This document shows positions 28,400 through 37,500 of a stretch of DNA of 64,000 bases, piece by piece (the first letter of the stretch is position 1; each line of letters starts with the position of its first letter). This stretch comes from Candidatus Eremiobacteraceae bacterium. GTDB lineage: Bacteria; Vulcanimicrobiota; Vulcanimicrobiia; Eremiobacterales; Eremiobacteraceae. The position numbers were made by a program, and so were the translations under genes. The stretch spans positions 1 to 64,000 of the forward strand of contig DASTCX010000039.1 in NCBI GenBank assembly GCA_035710745.1, read 5' to 3'. The notes beneath the pieces are model-generated. The model was not told the DNA's origin and ran no database searches. It worked only from the letters and a program-made list of their open reading frames with translations.

Positions 28400-30849
28400 A
28401 CGGTCCGGGCGAGCGCTTCGGCGAAGCGACGCTCGCCACGCTCGAGTTCCCGCAAGTCATCGAGCAGATCGCGGCGTACGCGACGTGCGACCCGGGCGGT
28501 GGATCGGTGCGAGCGTTGCGGCCATATCCGGACCGCGCGCAGGCCGAAGAAGATCTCCGGCTCGTCGACGACGGCGTTTCCATGTTCCAAGCCGGAACCG
28601 AGTTCGCATTCGGTGGAGCAGTCGATGTCGCCGACGCGCTCGACCGCGCTGAGGTCGGTGGTGTCCTGGGAGGCGTCGAGCTGCGCGATATCGCGCGTTC
28701 TGAACGCGCCCTCGCGACCGCGACCACAAAGATCAAGAAGTATTCCGACGGGCGACCGAAAGACGCCGACCCACGCTCGACCTCGCAAAGAGAAAAGGGA
28801 GCGGTCGAGATTCATCTCGACCGTCGCGGCCTTGCAGTTTTGGCTGATCAACGCGCGGATACCGCAGCTTTAATCCGTCGCCTCGAAACCGCCGTCGACG
28901 GCGACGGCGCACTGACCGACGCCGCATCGTCCGAACTCGCGCGTCTGCGCCGCCAACAGCGCTCCCTCTCGGACGACATCCGAAAACGCGTCGACTCGAT
29001 CGTCCGCGATGCCTCGACCGCCAAACTGCTGACCGAGGCGATCGTGACGACGCGGGGCGGGCGATACGTCGTGCCGGTTCGGGCCGACGCCGCCGGGCAG
29101 TTCTCGGGCGTCGTCCACGGACAGTCCGCATCGGGAGCGACCGTTTACGTCGAGCCGATGGCGTGCGTCGAGGCGAACAATCGCCTGCGAGGGCTCGAGG
29201 CAGAGGAAGAGCGCGAGACGCAGCGCGTGCTCGCTGAGTTGTCCGCGCTCGTCAGCGGACACGTCGAGGCGCTCCGCTCGAATGGCGCACTCGTCGCGCG
29301 GCTCGACTCGATCGGCTCGCGAGCGCGCTGGGCGGTCGCGACGCGCGCGATCGCACCCCGGCTTATCGAGGCGAGGAGCGTCCGCATCGCGCATGGTCGC
29401 CATCCGCTGCTGCGTCGCGCGGCCGTACCGCTCGACGTCGAGGTAGGACGCGATGCCGACGCCGTCGTCATCTCCGGGCCGAACATGGGCGGCAAGACCG
29501 TCGTGCTCAAGACGATCGGTCTGTTCTGCGTTCTCGCGCACTCCGGCATCCCGCTGCCGGCGAGCGCCGGCACCGAGATCGGCGAATTCGATCACATCGC
29601 GTGCATCATCGGCGACGAGCAATCGATCGCGAACAACCTGTCGTCGTTCGCCGCGCACCTGCGAGCCTTGCGTGCGGCCATCGAGCGCGCCGGCCCGCGG
29701 TCCCTCGTCCTCGTCGACGAGATCGGCAGCGGCACCGAGCCCGGCGCGGGTGCTGCGCTCGCGCAAGCGTGCGTCGAGGCGCTCCTAGCGGCCGGCGCAC
29801 GGGTCGTCGTGACGACACACTACGCGCAGCTCAAGGTGTTCGCGGCTTCGCGCGATCGCGTCGCGAACGCGTCGATGCTCTTCGACGCGGCTACACACGA
29901 ACCGACGTACTTGCTCGCGATGGGCGTTCCGGGCCAAAGCCTCGCGTTCGCGCTTGCGGACTCGATCGGTATGGACGCGACGATCGTCCGGCGAGCCGAG
30001 ACGCTCCAAGGCGAAGATGCGCAACGACTCGAGCGTGCTTTCGCAAATCTCGCCGAGGAGCGCGAACGCCTGCACGAGCAGTCGGCGGCGGCGGAGCGCG
30101 AACTCGACCGGCTCCGCGGCGTCGAAACGGAGCTCCGCGAACGCGTCGCGGCCGCCGAGAAGGAGCGCCAGTCGTTCGAACGCCGCGCATCCGAAGCGCT
30201 CGATCGCGCCGCTCAAACCGTCCGCGACGAGCTCATCGCGAGGGCCGAGCGCAGCGAGAGCGATGCGCGCCGCCAGCGTACGGGAACGAACGTCGATGCG
30301 ACGGACGCGATACGCCGCACGATGGCCGACATCCGGCGTAGTCTCGGTCTCGACCAGAGCGCGCCGGCGAGCGCCGCGCCGAACGCGTACAGCGTCGGCG
30401 ATCGCGTCTACGTGAGGACGTTCGGCCAGACGGGCATCGTCAGCGAAGTCTTCGAGCGCGACGTGCTTGTGACGATGGGTTCGGTGAAGGCGGTGGTCTC
30501 GCGGGCGGATCTGACGCGCGATCCGGCGGTGACGACGAAGCAAGGCGCAAGCGGGACTCGTGCGACGTCGCTGCAGCATGCGGAGTCGCGCGTGGCGTCG
30601 CTCGACGCGTCGACCTCGATCGATGTCCGCGGCATGCGGGTCGACGAGGCGATGCCGATCGTCGACAAGGCACTCGATGACGCGAGCCTCGCGGGTCTTA
30701 CGACTTTGCGCGTCATCCATGGCAAGGGAACGGGGCAGCTCGGCCGCGGCATCCGCGATTTCCTCAAAGGTCACGCGCAGGTACAGGCTGCCGCGTTCGC
30801 GCCCGACAACGAGGGCGGCACCGGCGTCACCGTCATCACGCTCCGCTAG
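28396..30849 (+). CDS. mutS2: Endonuclease MutS2
   Basis: 817 residues from a GTG overlapping gatB. The core and clamp regions are followed by a MutS ATPase domain with Walker A GPNMGGKTVVLKTIG and DEIGSGTEPGAGAALAQA, then a long coiled coil (residues about 535-640), KOW-like segment and C-terminal Smr nuclease domain (SIDVRGMRVDEAMP, VIHGKGTGQLGRGIRDFLKG). MutS2 acts in ribosome rescue or recombination control. A type A palindrome is translated in frame near residue 136 (GAVEIHLDRR), between the N-terminal helices. Confidence 0.94.
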   Translation: MNGPGERFGEATLATLEFPQVIEQIAAYATCDPGGGSVRALRPYPDRAQAEEDLRLVDDGVSMFQAGTEFAFGGAVDVADALDRAEVGGVLGGVELRDIARSERALATATTKIKKYSDGRPKDADPRSTSQREKGAVEIHLDRRGLAVLADQRADTAALIRRLETAVDGDGALTDAASSELARLRRQQRSLSDDIRKRVDSIVRDASTAKLLTEAIVTTRGGRYVVPVRADAAGQFSGVVHGQSASGATVYVEPMACVEANNRLRGLEAEEERETQRVLAELSALVSGHVEALRSNGALVARLDSIGSRARWAVATRAIAPRLIEARSVRIAHGRHPLLRRAAVPLDVEVGRDADAVVISGPNMGGKTVVLKTIGLFCVLAHSGIPLPASAGTEIGEFDHIACIIGDEQSIANNLSSFAAHLRALRAAIERAGPRSLVLVDEIGSGTEPGAGAALAQACVEALLAAGARVVVTTHYAQLKVFAASRDRVANASMLFDAATHEPTYLLAMGVPGQSLAFALADSIGMDATIVRRAETLQGEDAQRLERAFANLAEERERLHEQSAAAERELDRLRGVETELRERVAAAEKERQSFERRASEALDRAAQTVRDELIARAERSESDARRQRTGTNVDATDAIRRTMADIRRSLGLDQSAPASAAPNAYSVGDRVYVRTFGQTGIVSEVFERDVLVTMGSVKAVVSRADLTRDPAVTTKQGASGTRATSLQHAESRVASLDASTSIDVRGMRVDEAMPIVDKALDDASLAGLTTLRVIHGKGTGQLGRGIRDFLKGHAQVQAAAFAPDNEGGTGVTVITLR
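28802..28823 (+). repeat. Interspersed palindrome, type A, inside mutS2
   Basis: Arms CGGTCGAGAT and ATCTCGACCG surround TC, with GGGAG before and TCGCGGCCTTG after, the same flanks as the solo intergenic copy at 19017. The mutS2 frame stays open across it. Confidence 0.88.
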
Positions 30850-30889
30850 GCGAGGGATGAACGGTCGCGAGGACGTACAGAGCGCATCG

Positions 30890-32083
30890 ATGACAACGAA
30901 CCCGCGCGCGCAAGTCGAAGCGCTTTGCCGCCGCTGCGTCGACGTCGTTACGCGAGAGGACCTCGAGCGTCGGATCGCGGCCGGCAAGCCGCTCAAAGTG
31001 AAGCTCGGCATCGACCCTTCGGGGCCGATGCTCCATCTCGGGCACGCGGTCGTTCTGCGCCAGCTCCGCGATTTCCAAGACTTCGGCCACGAGGCGATCC
31101 TCGTCGTCGGCGATTTCACCGCGCAGATCGGCGACCCGACCGGGCGGCTCAATGCGCGCAAGCCGCGCACGCGCGAAGAGATCGAGTCCGACATGCGCTC
31201 GTATGCGCAGCAGGCGTCGGCCATCATCGACATCGCGCGGACGCGCGTCGTCTACAACAGCGAGTGGCTGTCGAAGCTGACCTTGGCCGACATCATGGGG
31301 CTCGTCGCGAAGACGACCGTCGCCCGCATGCTCGAACGAGACGACTTCTCGAAGCGCTACGCAGAAGGGTCGCCGATCGGCCTCAACGAGTTCCTCTATC
31401 CATTCGCGGTCGCGTACGACTCGGTCGTGCTCGACGCGGACGTCGAACTCGGCGGCAACGAGCAGCTGTTCAACCTGCTCATGGGCCGGCGGCTGCAAGA
31501 CGATCTGGGCAAGCCGCCGCAGATCTGCATGACGCTGCCGATCCTCGAAGGGACCGACGGCGTCCAGCGGATGGGCAAAAGCCTGAACAACTTCATCGCG
31601 CTCGGCGACGAGCCGAACGACATGTTCGGCAAGGTCATGTCCGTGCCAGACGGCTTGCTGGAGCGTTATTGGACGCTGACGACGACGGCGAGCGACGAAG
31701 AGATCGCACAGCAGCTCGCTGCCGGACCCCGCGACGCGAAGGTCGCGCTCGCGGCGGCGATCGTGACGCTCTATTGGGGCCACGAGGCGGCGCGGAGCGC
31801 CCGCGAGCATTTCGAGCGCACGGTCGTCAACAAAGAGCTGCCGGATGAGGTCCGAGAGCTCACCCTGACCGCAGACGATTCGAGCGCGAACGTTTCGAAG
31901 CTGCTCGTGCTCGCCGGCTTCGCACCGTCGAATCGCGAAGCGCAGCGGCTCGTCTCGCAGGGCGCAGTGAAGATCGACGGCATCCGTGTGGATGACGCGC
32001 GTCACACCGAGTCCTCTTGGGACGGCAAGGTGCTGCAAAAGGGCAATCACCAGTTCGTCCGCCTATCAGCAAGACCGCGTTAA
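30890..32083 (+). CDS. tyrS: Tyrosine--tRNA ligase
   Basis: About 397 residues. The HIGH motif appears as LHLGHAVVL, the class signature GDFTAQIGDPTGR follows, and the KMSKS loop is RMGKSLNN. The C-terminal S4 RNA-binding domain is NREAQRLVSQGAVKIDG. GFTAQIGDP and the loop form suggest the TyrZ/longer subgroup. The start at 30890 (MTTNPRAQVEAL) is chosen for fit; an in-frame ATG at 30857 is possible. It lies 40 nt after mutS2. Confidence 0.94.
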   Translation: MTTNPRAQVEALCRRCVDVVTREDLERRIAAGKPLKVKLGIDPSGPMLHLGHAVVLRQLRDFQDFGHEAILVVGDFTAQIGDPTGRLNARKPRTREEIESDMRSYAQQASAIIDIARTRVVYNSEWLSKLTLADIMGLVAKTTVARMLERDDFSKRYAEGSPIGLNEFLYPFAVAYDSVVLDADVELGGNEQLFNLLMGRRLQDDLGKPPQICMTLPILEGTDGVQRMGKSLNNFIALGDEPNDMFGKVMSVPDGLLERYWTLTTTASDEEIAQQLAAGPRDAKVALAAAIVTLYWGHEAARSAREHFERTVVNKELPDEVRELTLTADDSSANVSKLLVLAGFAPSNREAQRLVSQGAVKIDGIRVDDARHTESSWDGKVLQKGNHQFVRLSARPR

Positions 32084-32131
32084 AAACGCTTCATCAGCCG
32101 ACCACTAAGAGTAGAGAGGGTCGGCATCAAG

Positions 32132-32608
32132 ATGAACATCCGCATCGTCACCGCATGTGCAGCGCTCGCAATGATTTCAGCAACGGCGGCGTATGCGCAA
32201 GATCAATTCTCGGTCACACCGCCGAGTGGGTGGGTGCCGGCAGGCGGCCCCGCCGGCGTGCTCGGACTGTGGGTCGATCAAAACCCGAACGACTTCAGAC
32301 AGAGCATCAACCTCGTGTCCGAGGCGTACCCCGGTTCGCTTGAGGAATACGTCGCCGACAATCGCGCGGCACTCGCGCATCAGGAGCAAGGTCTCAAGTT
32401 CGGACCGGAAGCGGACTCGACGACGTGCGGCGGCCATCCCGCGCACTTCATCACATGGGAAACGACCCTTCTCGGCCACGATCTACTCTTCGAGCAGATG
32501 ATCTCCGTCTGGAACGGTCGCGGTTACGTGCTCACATATACGCGTCAATCGGGCGAGCCCGAGCTGACCTCAGCCCGCGTAGCGCTCACAACCCTCTGCA
32601 TCCGCTAG
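32132..32608 (+). CDS. Secreted protein of unknown function
   Basis: 158 residues. A signal peptide (MNIRIVTACAALAMISATAA, cleavage after AYA) is followed by a small alpha/beta-looking domain with SVTPPSGWVPAGGPAG, SLEEYVADNRAALAHQEQG and GRGYVLTYTRQSGEPELTSA. The layout resembles PsbP/DcrB-like periplasmic domains, but the match is weak. No obvious operon partner. Confidence 0.65.
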   Translation: MNIRIVTACAALAMISATAAYAQDQFSVTPPSGWVPAGGPAGVLGLWVDQNPNDFRQSINLVSEAYPGSLEEYVADNRAALAHQEQGLKFGPEADSTTCGGHPAHFITWETTLLGHDLLFEQMISVWNGRGYVLTYTRQSGEPELTSARVALTTLCIR

Positions 32609-32635
32609 AACTAACCAACGCAATTGATCTTGTAG

Positions 32636-32674
32636 CGGTCGAGCTTTAGCTCGACCGGCCGAGCGAAGCTCGGC
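32636..32674 (+). repeat. Interspersed palindrome, type C, with second hairpin
   Basis: Arms CGGTCGAGCT and AGCTCGACCG surround TT (32636-32657), then a second 17-nt hairpin (32658-32674), stem GCCGAGC/GCTCGGC around GAA. Same composite layout as the 3421 copy. It lies between convergent genes and ends 2 nt before the hslO stop codon. Confidence 0.88.
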
Positions 32675-32676
32675 AA

Positions 32677-33552
32677 TCATGACGCCGACTCTAGGATCTC
32701 TTTGATCGCGTCCGGTGAGAAGTAGTAGCGCTGACCGCAGAAGTCGCACCGCGCCTCAGTGTCTTCCGATGACGACGCCATTTCGACGAGCGCATCGTGT
32801 CCGAGGCCGACGATCGCCTTGGCGACGCGCTCGGCGTTGCAGCGACATGCGAACTCGATCGGATGCGTGCCGGCGATTCGCGGCTCGAGCCCATCCGCGA
32901 GCTTACGGACGAGATCTTCGGGCGACAGACCATCTCTTACAAGCGCGCTCACTTGCGGCATGGAACGAGCGCCGCGCTCGAGCACATCGATCGTCGAGGT
33001 ATCGGCGCCCGGCAGCAATTGCGCGATGACCCCGCCGGCGGCGAGCACGCCGGCCGGGTTCGCGAGGACGCCGACCGCGACGACGGTCGGGATCTGTTCC
33101 GATGAGGCGAAGAATTTTGCGAGGTCCTCGCCGATCTCGCCCGTCGCGAGCGGCACGGCGCTCGTGTACGGTTGCCCGGTATCGAAGTTTCGAGTGACGT
33201 GAAGCGATCCGCGGCCGACGAGGCCGGCGACGTCGAATTTGCCGCGCGAGTTCAGCGGGCGTTCGGCCGTCGGGCGTAGCGGAAAGCCGCGAACGCGGCC
33301 GCCGGCAGCGACGTCGGCGACGAGACCGCGTACGGGGCCGTCGCCCGAGATCTGCAGCGTGATGCGCTCGTTGCCGTTGAGCGCATGGCCCATGAGGGCT
33401 GCCCCCGTGAGCAATCGTCCGAGCGCAGCCGTGACGGTCGGAGAGCAATTGTGGCGCGCCTGCGCCTCTCGCACGAGCTGCGTCGTCCGCGCCGCGATGA
33501 TGCGCACGGTATCACCCGCTGCGAGCGCGGATACCGCGTAGTCTTCGGACAT
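32677..33552 (-). CDS. hslO: Redox-regulated chaperone Hsp33
   Basis: 291 residues. The C-terminal redox switch has the four cysteines as FACRCNAERV and CDFCGQRYYF (CxC...CxxC). The N-terminal domain shows LLTGAALMGHALNGNERITL and GDGPVRGLVADVAAGGRVRG, all typical. Hsp33 is an ATP-independent cytoplasmic holdase activated by oxidation and unfolding. Single gene on the reverse strand. Confidence 0.94.
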   Translation of the reverse strand: MSEDYAVSALAAGDTVRIIAARTTQLVREAQARHNCSPTVTAALGRLLTGAALMGHALNGNERITLQISGDGPVRGLVADVAAGGRVRGFPLRPTAERPLNSRGKFDVAGLVGRGSLHVTRNFDTGQPYTSAVPLATGEIGEDLAKFFASSEQIPTVVAVGVLANPAGVLAAGGVIAQLLPGADTSTIDVLERGARSMPQVSALVRDGLSPEDLVRKLADGLEPRIAGTHPIEFACRCNAERVAKAIVGLGHDALVEMASSSEDTEARCDFCGQRYYFSPDAIKEILESAS

Positions 33553-33616
33553 CGAGTGATTTCTTCATCGGTCGCGCCGACAGGTCCGCCCTGCGAGCCG
33601 CAAGAAGCCGCCGCGC

Positions 33617-34078
33617 GTGAAAGGCAGACGAAGCAACCGCTCGATCGCGGTCATTCATGGGCCGAATCTCAACTTGCTCGGTACGCGCGAGCCTGCCGTT
33701 TATGGAACGATGACGCTCCGCGATGTCGACGCGGCGATCAAGAAGCTCTGCAAGAAGCTCGGATGCGCGGTGACGACCGAGCAGCACAACGGTGAAGGCG
33801 ACATGATCGATGCGGTCCAAAAAGCTGCCGCGCGCGGCAGTGCGATCGTCATCAACCCCGGCGCGCTCGCGCACTACTCGTATGCTTTGCGCGATGCGCT
33901 TGCCGCAGCCGCAGTGCCGAAGGTCGAAACGCATTTGACGAACATCCAAGCACGAGAGCCGTTCCGCAGGCGCAGCGTGACCGCGGCAGCGGTCGACGGA
34001 ACCGTCGGCGGGCTCGGCGTCGACTCCTATCTGCTCGCGATTCGCGCGGTAGCGGCCCGTCTCGACTCGCGAAGCTGA
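33617..34078 (+). CDS. aroQ: 3-dehydroquinate dehydratase, type II
   Basis: 153 residues from GTG. The family core IHGPNLNLLGTREPAVYG contains the catalytic Tyr; also QHNGEGDMIDAVQ, NPGALAHYSYALRDAL and HLTNIQAREPFRR. It forms a dodecameric cytoplasmic enzyme of the shikimate pathway that removes water from 3-dehydroquinate. No other shikimate genes are adjacent. The final AAVDGTVGGLGVDSY is also typical. Confidence 0.94.
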   Translation: MKGRRSNRSIAVIHGPNLNLLGTREPAVYGTMTLRDVDAAIKKLCKKLGCAVTTEQHNGEGDMIDAVQKAAARGSAIVINPGALAHYSYALRDALAAAAVPKVETHLTNIQAREPFRRRSVTAAAVDGTVGGLGVDSYLLAIRAVAARLDSRS

Positions 34079-34156
34079 ACGAACGTCCGACCGGAGGAGA
34101 AGGCATCGCCTGGTCTAACGCAGGCGGAAATATTTTATGTGCCGGGGGAGACGACG

Positions 34157-34444
34157 ATGACGAAAGCAGAGCTGATCGAAGCCGTTGCCGAGAAGACCGA
34201 GCTGACGAGACGCGATGTTGGCGACGTCGTCGATACTCTGTTGGAGGTCGTCAAGTCCGCCCTGCAGCAGGACAAGAAAGTGCAGCTCATCCCGTTCGGC
34301 AGCTTCGAAGTGCGCGAGCGTCAGACGCGCGAAGGCCGCAATCCGAAGACGGGCGAGCGGCTGACGATTCCAGCACGCCGCGTGCCGGCATTCCACGCGG
34401 GCAAAGATCTCCGCGACGCGGTCAACAAACCGAAGAAGAAGTAA
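34157..34444 (+). CDS. HU-family DNA-binding protein
   Basis: 95 residues. The start MTKAELIEAVAEKTELTRRD follows GGGGGAGA. The DNA-binding arm has the signature GSFEVRERQTREGRNPKTGE, and the tail ends in a lysine-rich KPKKK. HU bends DNA and organises the nucleoid. An upstream in-frame GTG at 34139 is less likely. A three-palindrome array follows. Confidence 0.93.
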   Translation: MTKAELIEAVAEKTELTRRDVGDVVDTLLEVVKSALQQDKKVQLIPFGSFEVRERQTREGRNPKTGERLTIPARRVPAFHAGKDLRDAVNKPKKK

Positions 34445-34456
34445 AATGCCTGGGAG

Positions 34457-34478
34457 CGGTCGAGATTTATCTCGACCG
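34457..34478 (+). repeat. Interspersed palindrome, type A (array 3, unit 1)
   Basis: Arms CGGTCGAGAT and ATCTCGACCG surround TT, with TGGGAG before and CCGCGGTCTTTC after. First unit of an array between the convergent HU and GH92 genes. Confidence 0.9.
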
Positions 34479-34509
34479 CCGCGGTCTTTCGATGGCGCAG
34501 AAAATGGAG

Positions 34510-34532
34510 CGGTCGACCTTTACGGTCGACCG
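34510..34532 (+). repeat. Interspersed palindrome, type B (array 3, unit 2)
   Basis: Arms CGGTCGACC and GGTCGACCG surround TTTAC, with ATGGAG before and CCGCGGCCTTTC after. It starts 53 nt after unit 1. Confidence 0.9.
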
Positions 34533-34562
34533 CCGCGGCCTTTCGAAGCGACAGGTCGGCTC

Positions 34563-34584
34563 CGGTCGAGCTAAAGCTCGACCG
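34563..34584 (+). repeat. Interspersed palindrome, type C (array 3, unit 3)
   Basis: Arms CGGTCGAGCT and AGCTCGACCG surround AA, followed by CTACAA. It starts 53 nt after unit 2. Confidence 0.9.
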
Positions 34585-34599
34585 CTACAAACAATTTTG

Positions 34600-37500
34600 C
34601 TAGCGGGCGAAGCTCATCGGACGGTCGCCGAGCGGGATCGGCGCACCGGCACGCAGCGTTGCTAGATCGATCGGCAAACAGTCATTGTCGTCTTGATCGA
34701 CGACGAAGAGCGTCGAACCCGAAGCATCAAGGCCGACTGCCACCGGATCGAGCCCTGCCGGAATAGGCGCAAGCGCGGTCATCGTCGTCAGATCGATGCG
34801 TGACACCTCGTTCGACCCGAAGTCGGCGACGTAGAGGGTCCGATTGTCGGGCGAGACGACGAGCCCCCTCGGCGCCACGCCGACCGGGATCGGCGGCCCC
34901 GGCTTGCGCGTCGCGGTGTCGATCGGCGTGACGTCATTGCCCGCGAAATCGCTGATGAATAACCGGCGACCGTCTGGTGAGATCGCGATGCCGCGCGGAT
35001 GCGCTCCGACGATGATCGGCGCGAGCGGCGTCTCCGTGCGCGTGTCGACCGGCGTCACGTCGCCCGAATTGACGTCGACGACCCACAGTATGGAGCCGTC
35101 CGGCGAGATCGCGATGTCCTCGGGATTCTGTCCGACCGCGATCGCCTTGCCGACGACATACGTCGTCGCGTCGATCGGCACGATCGTGTTGTCGGCGCCG
35201 TTGGCGACCCAAACGGTCGAGCTGTCCGGCGACACCCGCACGCCCCACGGCGATCGGCCGACGGGGACCGTCGCTATGACCGACTGCGACGCCGTGTCGA
35301 TGACGCTCACCTGGTTCGCGCCGTTGTCGCTCGCGTAGACCCGACGCCCATCGGGGCTGATCGCGACCTCGCGCGGCAGCTCGCCGACGACGATCGGCTG
35401 ACCGACCGCGTGCGTGCGCGGATCGAACGGTGCGATCTCATTGTCGAAGAAGTTCGACACGTACGCGAGCGCAGGGGCTCGATCGCCGGGACCGATGACT
35501 CGGACGACACCGGTGACATGCGCGAGCGCAGCGCCGCTCGCCGATACACCAGAAATCGAGAAATCGTACAGTCCGCTCGGCGTGCGTGGCGCCACCGAGA
35601 CGGTCGCGTTCACCGAGCTTGCGGCAGCTGCTGCAGCGTCGAGGTGACCGCTCAAAGGCGAAATCGTCAACGGGTCTAGTGCCTGCGCCGTCCACGCGAT
35701 CGTATCAGGCGTCGTGCTCGCGTTGTCGACGGCGAATCTGAACGACGCCGACGTGCCGGCCATTAGCAATAACTCCGCCGGCGCCGGCTGCATGAGCGAC
35801 GACGCGGTGAACGCCGGGAACTTCGGTGAGCCGGCGGCATACGACGGCGGCGCGTCGGACAGTGCGCTTGCCCAGTACCGATTCGGTGTCGCGCTCGCGG
35901 CCACGAGAAGCCGCAGCGGCTTAGAGGCGTCGAACATGACCCAGCTTCGCGTCCATGGCGCGCCATCGAAGCGCACCGACCTCACATACGCGGCATCGGC
36001 AGATGCGCCCGGTGCGATGACGTCGATCGCCGCGCCGTGCGGCACGCGCACGCGTGCATACGGGAAAAGCGGCGTGCCGAGATCGAGCACAGGCGCCGCG
36101 ATATCTTGCGGATACAACCCGAGAGCGCACCATACGTACCAGGCGCTCATCGTGCCGAGATCGTCGTTGCCCGGAATGCCATCCGGCGTGTCGCCCCACA
36201 ACTGCGTCATGACATCGCGGATGACCGATTGCGCTTTCCAGGGCGCACCGGCGGCGAGATACGCCCACGGGCTGCCGATGCTCGGCTCATTGCCCATCCA
36301 CGCATACGGTTCGGCTTGGCCGGCGTCGATCTGCGTGAAGAACGCGTCGAGCGCCGCGACCGCGCGCTCGCGGCCGCCAAGCCCATCGATGAGCGCCGAA
36401 TAACCCTGCGGCACCATCCACGTGTATTGCGCTGCCGTTCCCTCTTGAAAACCGCTCTGCCCGTTCTCGGTGAGCGGCGCGCGCTCGAACGCCCCGTCAC
36501 GGTCGCGCGGCGTGATGAGTCCGCTCCAGCCGTCGAAGAGATTCGTCCAGTTCTCGGAACGCGCGGCCATCACCGACGCGGTCTGCGAATCGCCGAGCGA
36601 GCGCGCGAGCTGTGAGATGGAATAGTCGTCGAGAGAATATTCGAGCGTGAGCGACGCGCCGTTCGCGAGCGGGGCGACGTTCGTCGTATGATCGTTGACG
36701 ACGTAACCGCGCGAAAGATACTCGTCAAGACCTGGGCGTTCGACATACCAACCTTGCCCCAGCGGGCCACCCGAACGCGTCGCGCCCTTCACCATCGCGC
36801 TAAGCGCAGCGCGTGCGTCGAAATCGCGCGCTCCAAACGCGTACGCGCCGGCGATGATCGGATCGGACGGATCGCCGCCCATGACCGCCGTCTCCGCGTT
36901 GACGAGCGACCACTTCGGCAGCCAGCCGCTTTGCGCAGCCGCATGGACGAGCGATCGCATCATGTCACTCGTGCGAACGGGCTCGAGCATCGCGAGCAAC
37001 GGCACTTCGGTCCTGTAGATATCCCATCCGGAAAACGTCGCGTATTCGACGTGACCGCGATCGACGAAGTGAACTCGACCGTCGAATCCGCGATAGTGGC
37101 CGTCCGAGTCACTGTAGATGTTCGGATGGAGCATCGCGTGATAGAGCGCGGTGTAGAACACGCGGCGCTGAAGGTCGGTGCCGCCGCCGACAAGGACGCG
37201 GCCAAGTTCGCTATCCCATGCCCGATGGGTCGAGGCGCGGACCGCGTCGACATCCCACGAGTGCGCCTCGGCGCGTAGATTCGCGCGAGCACCGTCGACG
37301 CTCACCCACGAAAGTGCAGCCCTGACATTGACGGTCGGATTGACGGTCGTATCGAAAGACACCCACGCGCCCGAGCCGATACCGTTCGCTTCGTCCGCGC
37401 CTGTGTTGATCGTCTTCGCAAGCCACGTGCCGTGCGCCGCGAACGGACGATCGAAGTCGAGCACGAAGTAGACTGTGTACGTTCCCGGCATGCCGCAGAA

